From contig CAYQPF010000073.1 of NCBI GenBank assembly GCA_964419225.1, positions 1 through 24,521 on the forward strand: a stretch of 24,521 nucleotides of DNA. Direction: 5' to 3'. Shown piece by piece: positions 7,717 through 15,194 of this stretch (its first letter is position 1; each line of letters begins with the position of its first letter). Origin of the DNA: CAYQPF01 sp964419225. GTDB taxonomy: Bacteria > Cloacimonadota > Cloacimonadia > Cloacimonadales > CAYQPF01. Position numbers and translations under genes: made by a program. A model generated the notes under the pieces. That model searched no databases. It saw nothing but the letters and a program-made list of their open reading frames with translations, and was not told the DNA's origin.

Positions 7717-8616
7717 TCAGGATTTTTGCAGTGATTCACGGCTAATCAGATAACCAGATAAACAGATTAATAAACCACCAAGAATTAAATAGATATTTAG
7801 TTTCAGATTGAGGAAAAGAATTTCATTAATTGTAGTAAAGATAATTGTAGAGATAAAGAGAATTGAAGCAGTGTTTGCTTTGATATGTGCCAAAGCATAA
7901 TTCCAGAAAAGGTATGAAAGTCCGGATTGGAAGATACCCATTTCCCACAGCCAAAACCATTCATTAGGGGAGTTTGGCAGATTTCTACTGGTGAAGAGGA
8001 AAGGACAGGTAATAATTCCAGAGATAAGGAATATTTTAAAAAGAAACTGGATGATTTTTAAGGGATTATCTTTGTAAGGTCTGACAAGTTCTCCGGAATA
8101 ATAAATGTAAAAGCCGAAAGTAAAGCCGGTAAGAATTCCCAAAATAACACCCCAGTAGAAGTGTTCCTGTAGGCCTGTGAAGGCATTTTTTCCAACTACA
8201 ATAAGTATAATTCCAGAGAAGGAGAGTAAAAGTGTAAGAATTTCATTTTTAGTTGTCCGAATTTTGTTGAAATAGAAAGACATAAGCAGGACAAAGACCG
8301 GCGCAAGATTTTCCAGAATCATTACTAAAGTTCCTGGCAAGTATTTGAGAGCCTGGTGGTACAGAAGTGAGTTGGCTATGATCCCTATTAGGACAATCCC
8401 TGTCAAAAGCTGCCATCTTTCATTAAGATTGAATACTAAAGCCTTTTTGAAGAGCAGGTAAAGGAAGAAAGTTAACGCACCTACCCAGATTCTGAAGGTG
8501 AAAACAAAGTTCATGTCAACATTTTGTAAAGCGAGGTATCTTCCTGCAGGGCCATGGATTCCCCAGGAGAACAGAGCAATAAAGGCATAAATAATGCCGA
8601 TGTTTTTATGTTTCAT
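7717..8616 (-). CDS. EamA/DMT-superfamily transporter
   Basis: The 299-residue protein is very hydrophobic, with about ten membrane helices in two similar halves, as in the drug/metabolite transporter (EamA, RhaT-like) family. Typical features are SWGIHGPAGRY in helix 1, HQALKYLPGTLVMILENLAPVFVLLMS in the first repeat, FGFYIYYSGEL and LSYLFWNYALAHIKANTAS in the second. These proteins export amino acids or other small metabolites or nucleotide sugars; the substrate cannot be inferred. There is no Shine-Dalgarno before the ATG; instead promoter-like boxes end six bases upstream. The gene is 57 bp upstream of the DOMON gene on the same strand and may be co-transcribed with it. Confidence 0.85.
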   Translation of the reverse strand: MKHKNIGIIYAFIALFSWGIHGPAGRYLALQNVDMNFVFTFRIWVGALTFFLYLLFKKALVFNLNERWQLLTGIVLIGIIANSLLYHQALKYLPGTLVMILENLAPVFVLLMSFYFNKIRTTKNEILTLLLSFSGIILIVVGKNAFTGLQEHFYWGVILGILTGFTFGFYIYYSGELVRPYKDNPLKIIQFLFKIFLISGIITCPFLFTSRNLPNSPNEWFWLWEMGIFQSGLSYLFWNYALAHIKANTASILFISTIIFTTINEILFLNLKLNIYLILGGLLICLSGYLISRESLQKS

Positions 8617-8622
8617 TTAGGG

Positions 8623-8651
8623 ATAATCTCAAAAGGATCTGATAATGTCAA
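8623..8651 (-). promoter_or_regulatory. Promoter of the EamA gene, probably leaderless
   Basis: On the minus strand TTGACA (8651-8646) is followed after 17 bp by GATTAT (8628-8623), which ends six bases before the ATG at 8616. Transcription would begin at or next to the start codon. Confidence 0.45.
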
Positions 8652-8821
8652 CAGTAACTTTAAGAATATGGTATCATAATTAATAAAGTTAATGTAGGAA
8701 TTGATATAATTGGAAGAACATGGAAAATATATTAAAATTATTAATAAATATATTGACAAGATGAAGATAATATATTTTTCTACCTACGTATATGGGAAAA
8801 TTATTTAAGAAAGGAGGTTTT

Positions 8822-9190
8822 ATGAAGTTAATTTCGAATTGTCCAGTTTGCAACAGGAGCTTTTTAATTAAGGAATTAAATTGTCGGGAGTGTGACATAA
8901 AGATTCACGGCAATTTTGAATTGAATGAATTTTCGAGAATGTCAGAAACGCAGTTAGAATTTATCAAAGTCTTTTTATGTGCTCAGGGCAATATAAAAGA
9001 GGTTGAGAGAACACTGGGAATATCATATCCAACAGTCAAAAACAGATTAGGAGAGATAATTCAGATTATTAATCCGGAGAGTATAAACACATTAAAACAA
9101 GTATCAATACTGGAAAGAATAGAAAAAGGAGAAATTTCAGTAGAAGAGGCATTAGAATTAATGAATAAAGGAGGCAAGAGCAATGAGTGA
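8822..9190 (+). CDS. DUF2089-family zinc-ribbon/HTH protein
   Basis: The start at 8822 is preferred over the ATG at 8792 because AAGGAGG (8811-8817) sits four bases upstream. The 122-residue product has a zinc ribbon CPVC-x10-CREC (C7, C10, C21, C24), a helix-turn-helix segment (about 55-80: GNIKEVERTLGISYPTVKNRL) and a C-terminal helical hairpin (ERIEKGEISVEEALELM). This is the DUF2089 plan, taken to be a small DNA-binding regulator. It overlaps the DUF4097 gene by 8 bp, and that protein ends in a similar helical hairpin, so the two probably act together, perhaps as regulator and envelope-stress effector as in YvlB/Lia-like modules of Firmicutes. The target is unknown. Confidence 0.8.
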   Translation: MKLISNCPVCNRSFLIKELNCRECDIKIHGNFELNEFSRMSETQLEFIKVFLCAQGNIKEVERTLGISYPTVKNRLGEIIQIINPESINTLKQVSILERIEKGEISVEEALELMNKGGKSNE

Positions 9191-10508
9191 GACCAAAGTA
9201 ATAAATCATACAATAAAAGTAAGTCTTCCAGAGGAGACAACCAAGTTAAATGTACGGTCTGAGAATTTATCTTATGTTTGTACAGGGACCGAGGAAAGAG
9301 CTGTCGAGGTAAATGTAACCCTGAGTGGATCATTTGAAGATGATACAATTTTGGACAAAATGGTAGAGTATTCATTTACAGAAGACAATGAAATGCTTGA
9401 AATCAGGTTAGAAGATTTGGATTTCAATGACAGGTATGGACGTTTGAACATAGACATAAATATAATGCTACCTCGAGGTCTGGAAGTTAATTTGGAAGCA
9501 GAAAATGGGAGCATCAAAACGAATGAGTTATCAGCTTTGAACATAACCAGTGAGAATGGAGGGGTGAAGGTTGATAATTGTGATGGTGATATAGAGATAC
9601 ATACCGAAAATGGTAGTGTCAAAGTAACAAATGCCAAGGGAAATATTTCTATAGAAACAGAGAATGGAAGTGCAAAGTTGGAGAATTCTGAAGGAGATTT
9701 GCATTTCAATACAGAAAATGGGTCTTTAAAATGTTACAATTGTAATTTTGCAGCAAGTGAGATTGAAACAGAAAATGGAGCAATATTTTTAGAGATACCT
9801 TTTCGGGAATCAGGTGATTGCTCAATAATCAGCACAAATGGAAAGATTAGTTTGTTCATTTCAGAAGAAATTCCTATCGATTTGAGTATGGAAACTACTT
9901 GGGGCAAGCTTGCATATAAGTTAAAACATCCTTCGACGGTAAGCAAAGAATTTGATCACAAGGAGAATAAGGTTAGCGTGGGCGATGGATCTTACAAGAT
10001 AAAGTTAACAAGCGAAAATGGACTAATAAGTGTTAATCCACTTGATAGTAAGGGATTGAAGTACAAATATGAGTTTGCTTTTAATAAAGTCAACGATGTA
10101 ATAAACGAAAATATTGAGAATGTAATGACAACGGAGAATTTAGAGAAGATAGAGAAAACGATATCACATACAATGGAGGACATTGACAGGATAGCCACTA
10201 ATTTGAAGGGAATGATGAGTCAGGGAGAAATCAGGCAGCATATTGATTTTGTTAAACAAAAACTGGAGACGTTCAAGAGTCCGGAGTTTAAAGAGAAAGT
10301 ATCAGATAAGGTGAAAGATATCAAGTCAGATCTGGGAGAAATTTTGGATAAAATCAGTAATAAGATTTCCATTAATTTAACAACAGAAGATAAACCCAAT
10401 CAGGAAGATTTGGTAACCAGCAGGAAAAAGATATTGAGCATGTTGGCAGAGGGCAAAATAACTGTTGAGGAGGCTGAAAAGCTTCTAAATGCTTTAAGTG
10501 GAAAATGA
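9183..10508 (+). CDS. DUF4097 beta-strand-repeat protein with C-terminal SHOCT-like motif
   Basis: This 441-residue protein has no signal peptide or membrane helix. Residues about 95-215 contain an 18-residue repeat marked by ENG(S/G)-x-K with Glu at 107, 124, 142, 160, 178 and 197, each one turn of a predicted right-handed beta helix of the DUF4097 type. A further SENGLISV copy lies near residue 277. Residues about 290-395 are long charged helices, probably coiled coil. The end (413-441) carries AEGKITVEEAEKLLNAL, the same short helical hairpin seen at the end of the upstream DUF2089 protein. AAAGGAGG precedes the ATG and a strong terminator follows. The family includes B. subtilis YvlB; its biochemical role is not established. 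Confidence 0.8.
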   Translation: MSETKVINHTIKVSLPEETTKLNVRSENLSYVCTGTEERAVEVNVTLSGSFEDDTILDKMVEYSFTEDNEMLEIRLEDLDFNDRYGRLNIDINIMLPRGLEVNLEAENGSIKTNELSALNITSENGGVKVDNCDGDIEIHTENGSVKVTNAKGNISIETENGSAKLENSEGDLHFNTENGSLKCYNCNFAASEIETENGAIFLEIPFRESGDCSIISTNGKISLFISEEIPIDLSMETTWGKLAYKLKHPSTVSKEFDHKENKVSVGDGSYKIKLTSENGLISVNPLDSKGLKYKYEFAFNKVNDVINENIENVMTTENLEKIEKTISHTMEDIDRIATNLKGMMSQGEIRQHIDFVKQKLETFKSPEFKEKVSDKVKDIKSDLGEILDKISNKISINLTTEDKPNQEDLVTSRKKILSMLAEGKITVEEAEKLLNALSGK

Positions 10509-10515
10509 AATTCAG

Positions 10516-10544
10516 AGGAGCAGGATATCCTGCTCCTTTTTTTT
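10516..10544 (+). terminator. Rho-independent terminator after the DUF4097 gene
   Basis: A perfect 22-bp palindrome (10516-10537, arms AGGAGCAGG and CCTGCTCCT around a short AT centre) is followed by T to 10544. It separates the DUF2089/DUF4097 pair from the next operon. Confidence 0.9.
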
Positions 10545-10565
10545 AACTCAGAACGTTGATTTTGT

Positions 10566-10591
10566 TTGACAAATAACAGTAGATTTATAAT
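10566..10591 (+). promoter_or_regulatory. Candidate promoter of the gtrA-ispD-glmS operon, probably leaderless
   Basis: TTGACA (10566-10571) lies exactly 35 nt before the ATG at 10601. The best TATAAT (10586-10591) is only 14 bp away; at 17 bp there is AATAAA. No Shine-Dalgarno precedes the ATG, so transcription may start at the start codon. Confidence 0.4.
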
Positions 10592-10600
10592 AAATGATAC

Positions 10601-11281
10601 ATGAATTTATTAGTAAAAACATTGTTTTTTGTATTGCTATTGAGTATATTCTCGATAGGATATCATTTAATTGAGATTGGATTGGTCAAAACTATAGGTT
10701 TTTCCATTCTTTCTACAATACCGATATATTTATTGTTTCATCAATCTCTTGGATATAGTAATTCGAAACAAAAAAAAAAGATACAACATTGGTTATATGG
10801 AAGAAAGAAGACTCATGTAGAATCAATGAAGAAATGGAATGCCCGGAAGGAGTATTTAGCAGAGCAGAGAAAAATTGAAGAAAGAAAGAATTTAAAATGG
10901 GTTGAAATTATAAGTAAGCATTTTGAAAAGCATGAAACCTCACAGAATAGAGTTTTTAATAAACTGGAAGATATTCAGGAATTGGATTATTACTCTGAAC
11001 ACCCACAGAAAAATGATGTAAGATATATTAAAGTATATCATTTTGAAGAAAGAGATGGAGTAAGAGTTGACGACCATATTTTATCATTGATGCAGATAAT
11101 TCAAAAAAACATGCATTTATATTTTTATGTAGAAATAGATAATCATTTTGAAATGTATAGCATTTCAGGAAGCAATGGTTATTTACAGGATGTTTTACAG
11201 TCAGGAACTCACCATTTGGATATAACACATGCTGAACTTAAGCAATATGCTGAATATCATGAGATTATAAAGAATGTTTAA
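10601..11281 (+). CDS. Unrecognised two-helix membrane protein with coiled coil
   Basis: I do not recognise this 226-residue protein. It begins with two hydrophobic segments (about 4-24 and 28-48) that would form a membrane hairpin. A very basic and charged helical region with many Lys, Arg and Glu follows (about 56-110, with KQKKK and WNARKEYLAEQRKIEER). A mixed alpha/beta C-terminal part (about 130-226) lies in the cytoplasm by the positive-inside rule, with alternating strands such as VRYIKVYHFEER and LYFYVEIDNHFEMYSISG. It has no catalytic motif that I know. It overlaps gtrA by 8 bp and heads the gtrA-ispD-glmS operon, so a part in envelope or lipid-linked sugar assembly is plausible. A shadow reading frame is unlikely given the coupling and hydrophobic pattern. 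Confidence 0.7.
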   Translation: MNLLVKTLFFVLLLSIFSIGYHLIEIGLVKTIGFSILSTIPIYLLFHQSLGYSNSKQKKKIQHWLYGRKKTHVESMKKWNARKEYLAEQRKIEERKNLKWVEIISKHFEKHETSQNRVFNKLEDIQELDYYSEHPQKNDVRYIKVYHFEERDGVRVDDHILSLMQIIQKNMHLYFYVEIDNHFEMYSISGSNGYLQDVLQSGTHHLDITHAELKQYAEYHEIIKNV

Positions 11282-11726
11282 AAAGTTTTTTATAGATAAG
11301 AGTCATACCAATTTAGTTCAGTTAACTCGATATATGATGGCCGGTGTATTTTGTTTCGTCATTGATTTTTCAACACTTTATGCTTTAAAGGAATACTTAG
11401 GCTTATATTATTTAGTAGCATCAGCTTTGGCCTTTTTAACAGGCATAGCCATAAATTATATCTTAAATGTGATCTGGGTTTTTCCCAAAAGAGCGTATAA
11501 AGAAAAGATTCACGAGATGACCATATTTTTGTTGATCGAGATAGTAGCCTTGATTTTGCTTGTAATATTTATGTGGTTGTTTACAGATGTCTTGAAAATG
11601 TACTATTTAGCATCTAAGGCATGTGCTACCGGCTTAGTATTTTTTTGGAATTACTATGCCAAGAAGCACATATTATTTAACAAGCATCATACAGAAAATG
11701 ATAAAGATAAAGTGATTTATTTGTAG
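11274..11726 (+). CDS. GtrA-family membrane protein (probable polyprenyl-linked sugar translocase)
   Basis: The 150-residue protein has four membrane helices and the GtrA/DPMS hallmarks: LTRYMMAGVFCFVIDFSTLYAL in helix 1, FLTGIAINYILNVIWVF in helix 2 and FFWNYYAKKHILF in the last helix. GtrA-like proteins are thought to move undecaprenyl-phosphate-linked sugars across the inner membrane. The gene overlaps its upstream neighbour by 8 bp and is 3 bp from ispD, which makes an isoprenoid precursor. No glycosyltransferase of the usual GtrB type is in the window, so the sugar is unknown. Confidence 0.85.
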   Translation: MFKKFFIDKSHTNLVQLTRYMMAGVFCFVIDFSTLYALKEYLGLYYLVASALAFLTGIAINYILNVIWVFPKRAYKEKIHEMTIFLLIEIVALILLVIFMWLFTDVLKMYYLASKACATGLVFFWNYYAKKHILFNKHHTENDKDKVIYL

Positions 11727-11729
11727 TAG

Positions 11730-12410
11730 ATGATAGTAGCAATTATTACAGCAGGCGGCATTGGGAAGAGGTTTCCTGGCAAAGTAAAAAAACAATTCAA
11801 GAAGATCAAAAGAAAAGAAGTATTACTTTGGGTTATAGAGAAGTTTATACAAATACGGCAGATAAACGAAATTATAGTGACATTGCCTGCAGATGAACTT
11901 GTTTTTTTTTCTGAATTAATAGAGAGAGCCGGGTATCATAAAAGTGTCAAATGTATAACCGGGGGAGTTGAAAGACAGGATTCTGTATATAATGCCCTAA
12001 TGGAATGTCCTGATGAAACGGAGATTGTCTTAATTCATGACGGAGTCAGACCTTTAGTTTATAACCAGGAGATAGATGTTTTGATTGAGAAAGCAAAAAA
12101 ACTAAAAAGTGTGATACCTGTAAAAAAGGTAAAAAATACTATCAAGCAAATTCAGGGAGATTTAGTAGAGAAAACGATTTCCCGGGAGAATCTGGTAGAA
12201 GTATATACTCCTCAGGTATTTGATTACAGTTTATTAAAAAAGTATTATGAAAAAGCACAAATAGAAGGTATCTATTTTACAGATGATGCAGGATTGCTTG
12301 AGAATTACGGTGTTCCTGTTCATATTCACTATTCGGAATCAATGAATATAAAGATAACAGATGAAAGCGATCTGAAAATAGCAAAACAATTTTTTAAACA
12401 ATATTACTAA
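11730..12410 (+). CDS. ispD: 2-C-methyl-D-erythritol 4-phosphate cytidylyltransferase (IspD)
   Basis: IspD adds CMP to methylerythritol 4-phosphate in the non-mevalonate isoprenoid pathway. The 226-residue length fits. Visible motifs are the nucleotide-binding loop AGGIGKRFPGKVKKQF, TGGVERQDSVYNAL, HDGVRPLV, the TPQVF turn, FTDDAG and the ending SMNIKITDESDL. The family normally has a TDDAS; Ser is Gly here, which is a mild change. The start has no clear Shine-Dalgarno and follows the gtrA stop by 3 bp, so translation is probably coupled. Ribitol-phosphate cytidylyltransferases (TarI) share this fold, but the operon context in a diderm favours IspD. Confidence 0.85.
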   Translation: MIVAIITAGGIGKRFPGKVKKQFKKIKRKEVLLWVIEKFIQIRQINEIIVTLPADELVFFSELIERAGYHKSVKCITGGVERQDSVYNALMECPDETEIVLIHDGVRPLVYNQEIDVLIEKAKKLKSVIPVKKVKNTIKQIQGDLVEKTISRENLVEVYTPQVFDYSLLKKYYEKAQIEGIYFTDDAGLLENYGVPVHIHYSESMNIKITDESDLKIAKQFFKQYY

Positions 12411-12419
12411 GAGGTAAAG

Positions 12420-15128
12420 ATGAAAAACTGGACAATAACATTAAAAATACCTGTAATCGGTTTAGGTTGCGGAGTTTTGGGGTTACATTTAACCAAAGTC
12501 TCCGTAAATATAGGTAAGTATGCTTCCACACTTTTAAGAGCATTAGAGTACAGGGGATATGATTCAACCGGTGCAGCTTTTCAGGGTGATGATCAAAATA
12601 TAACATTGCTCAAGGATGTTGGAGCTCCTTCAACATTGGTGGAGACTCTCGGTATCGATAAACAGGCTGGCAAGATCTTTTGCGGGCAAGTACGCTGGGC
12701 TACTTTTGGTATAGTGAGTAAAGTCAATGCTCAGCCGCATGAAGTTAAGTGTAAAAGACATCTTTTCGGAGCACACAATGGCAATATCACAAATACCAGA
12801 GAGTTAAAGGAATTTTTAACAGCAGAAGGTCATGAAGTAAAGTCTGATAATGATGGCGAGATGGTGGTACATGCTATTGAGCATTATTTTAATATAGAGT
12901 TGGGCAGGTATCCGGAAGTTGAGCAGATCAAAACAGAGATTAGACGCTACAGTATGAGGCAGGCTATTCTCCTTGCGTCTAAAAAGATGATTGGTTCTTA
13001 TGCAGCTGTTATTGTTGACCCTATCACGCAGACCAGTTATGCAATAAAAGCAGGCAGCAGTTTATACTTTGGAATAGGGACACTGGAGGAAGGACAGTTT
13101 TCTTTGGCTTCTTCAGATTTAACAGCAGTTTTGAAATTTACCAAACAATTGGTTAAGCTGAGAGAAGGTGAGTTTGTTGAATATACTTCTGAGTATTATC
13201 AGGTATATGCTTATAAGAATCAGAAGATTAAAAGGTTAAATTTGCCGGATCTGTTATATAATGCAGGAGATAAGGTTGAATCAAAACCGGCCAGATCAAA
13301 ACTTAGAGCTGAAGACACTGAATTATTACCGGATTTTAACTATTTTATGGAACAGGAGATCTGGGCTGAACCACTATCGAGTGGAAAGTTAATAAAACTC
13401 TTCCTGGGTGGCTCGAATACTGGAAAGCGAATGTTGAATTTGTTGGAAAAAGAATCTTTGTTAGAACAAATTGACTCGTTATCGCACAACATATTAGCTA
13501 ACGATAATTACAGCAGACAACTTGAATTATTTAATGAATTTGTTGATTCCGAAGTAGCAGAAAATTTATTCAATAAAATTAAACAAAATTATAAGATAAT
13601 ATATGAAGAATTAGTAAAAGAAGACTTCGAGAAAAAGTACTTTTTCTCGAATGAAAAGAATACTTACATTGATCTATTGGGTGTTGGGTTCGACAAGAAG
13701 AAACTTATGTTGGCTAAAGCTTTAGATTCAGTTCTGGAAAAACATGAAGCTGTGGAGTTCCATAAAACGGTTGATAAGTTTTTGGAATTAATTGACAATA
13801 CGATTAAAAATAACAGGAATATTTATACTTTAGCTTGCGGAACATCATTTCATGCAACTAAAGTGGCAGCCATGTTTTTTAATGAAATAGCAAATATTGA
13901 AATCATTCCTATTTTACCTGGTGATTTCAGAGGTCAATATTCTTCAAGTTTGAAAGAAAATGATGTGATTGTAGGTGTATCTCAGAGTGGCGAAACCAAA
14001 GACCTCATTGATGTTTTCAACGATATAGATAATTTGAATCTGGACATCAAAAAAATAGTTCTGGTTAATAATATGAATTCGACATTAGGTCAGGAGAAAA
14101 GCGATGTTTCAATTCCGATTTTATGTGGGCCGGAGATAGCGGTACCAGCGACGAAGAGCTTTATTAATCAGATAACATTATTCTTCTTTTTGGCAATTAA
14201 AGTCGCAGAAATGCATTTGATGAAGCATATTGAAAAGGATCCCAATGATATTAATATCCCGTATCTGCAAAAGAATCTTGATAACAGGTACAAACAGTTG
14301 AAGGACATTCCTCAGTTATTAAGAGAGACTATCGCTACTACCAGTGAGCAGTTGGATAGTATTGCAGAAATGATCTATATGGAACCTTCCATGCACATTT
14401 TGGCAACAAAGATGAGTGGTGTTGCTAAAGAAGGAGCTTTGAAGATCAGAGAAACAGTGTTGAATCATACTGAAGGTGGAGAAGCGTCTGAGTTCAAGCA
14501 TGGACCGAATACAATTCTGGGGAAAAATACAGTGTTTGGGATGAAAGGCATTAAGGGTATGTTTAAGAATATTTATAAAGTTATCAATGAAATACATTAT
14601 GTAGCCAAACAGCGGGAACTTTCTGCTCATGACACACAGGAAATTATTCTGGCTATGAACGAATTTATCTTCAATAGAAAAACACCTTTCAATTTATCCT
14701 TGGAAGCAACTAAGCTCTTTAATGAAGTAATTACCAAATATGATTTCTTTGATTCCTTATTCCGAAATTATCCACTCATATATGTGACCGGGCCTGATGA
14801 CCGAGATGTTAATTTAACTATTTCTCAGATCAATACTCACAAGATCAGAGGAGCAGATACTTTTGTAATTGCAGAAGATAATGATGCTTTGCTGGATAAT
14901 GCCAGAATGATACCTAATATAGATAAATACTATGGCTGGGGATTTGTTTCCTTACCAAAAACAGGAGACAGTGTTATGACAGCATTTTCATCGACGGTGG
15001 CTCTCCAATTATTAGGTTTGAAGATGAGTATTAAGAAAATGGCATATTTGGATAGACTCAATATTGAAGATCATGGTGTACATCCTGACGTGCCGAAAAA
15101 TGTATCTAAATCTATTACCGTAGATTAA
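12420..15128 (+). CDS. glmS: Large GlmS-like glutamine--fructose-6-phosphate aminotransferase
   Basis: The 902-residue protein has the GlmS order: a class II glutamine amidotransferase, then two SIS (sugar isomerase) domains, giving glucosamine 6-phosphate for peptidoglycan and LPS. Seen are EYRGYDSTG, RWATFG (92-97), AHNGN (118-122), ACGTS (472-476), SQSGET (521-526), EFKHGP (691-696) and a closing PKNVSKSITVD. It is about 290 residues longer than E. coli GlmS; extra sequence lies in the linker before SIS1 (roughly +150) and after EFKHGP (roughly +90). The catalytic Cys is C17 in GLGCGVLG instead of residue 2, and no start codon precedes it directly, so a 16-residue leader must be removed or tolerated. 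The start follows GAGGT and ispD by 9 bp. A related large isomerase with another substrate is possible. Confidence 0.82.
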   Translation: MKNWTITLKIPVIGLGCGVLGLHLTKVSVNIGKYASTLLRALEYRGYDSTGAAFQGDDQNITLLKDVGAPSTLVETLGIDKQAGKIFCGQVRWATFGIVSKVNAQPHEVKCKRHLFGAHNGNITNTRELKEFLTAEGHEVKSDNDGEMVVHAIEHYFNIELGRYPEVEQIKTEIRRYSMRQAILLASKKMIGSYAAVIVDPITQTSYAIKAGSSLYFGIGTLEEGQFSLASSDLTAVLKFTKQLVKLREGEFVEYTSEYYQVYAYKNQKIKRLNLPDLLYNAGDKVESKPARSKLRAEDTELLPDFNYFMEQEIWAEPLSSGKLIKLFLGGSNTGKRMLNLLEKESLLEQIDSLSHNILANDNYSRQLELFNEFVDSEVAENLFNKIKQNYKIIYEELVKEDFEKKYFFSNEKNTYIDLLGVGFDKKKLMLAKALDSVLEKHEAVEFHKTVDKFLELIDNTIKNNRNIYTLACGTSFHATKVAAMFFNEIANIEIIPILPGDFRGQYSSSLKENDVIVGVSQSGETKDLIDVFNDIDNLNLDIKKIVLVNNMNSTLGQEKSDVSIPILCGPEIAVPATKSFINQITLFFFLAIKVAEMHLMKHIEKDPNDINIPYLQKNLDNRYKQLKDIPQLLRETIATTSEQLDSIAEMIYMEPSMHILATKMSGVAKEGALKIRETVLNHTEGGEASEFKHGPNTILGKNTVFGMKGIKGMFKNIYKVINEIHYVAKQRELSAHDTQEIILAMNEFIFNRKTPFNLSLEATKLFNEVITKYDFFDSLFRNYPLIYVTGPDDRDVNLTISQINTHKIRGADTFVIAEDNDALLDNARMIPNIDKYYGWGFVSLPKTGDSVMTAFSSTVALQLLGLKMSIKKMAYLDRLNIEDHGVHPDVPKNVSKSITVD

Positions 15129-15152
15129 TAAGAAACTTAAATCAACTTATTT

Positions 15153-15180
15153 AGGGCTGACTATTGAGTCAGCCCTTTTT
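15153..15180 (+). terminator. Rho-independent terminator after glmS
   Basis: The 10-bp stem AGGGCTGACT / AGTCAGCCCT with loop ATTG is followed by T to 15180. It closes the plus-strand operon between converging genes. Confidence 0.9.
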
Positions 15181-15194
15181 GATATAGTAAAAAT

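Noticed and set aside
8792..8821. Upstream ATG for the DUF2089 protein
   Set aside because: The ATG at 8822 has AAGGAGG at the right distance and gives the normal family N-terminus.
9272..9709. Long minus-strand reading frame opposite the DUF4097 gene
   Set aside because: It mirrors the ENGS repeats; the repeats and codon pattern of the plus strand keep the opposite strand open. The plus-strand gene has a ribosome site and family match.
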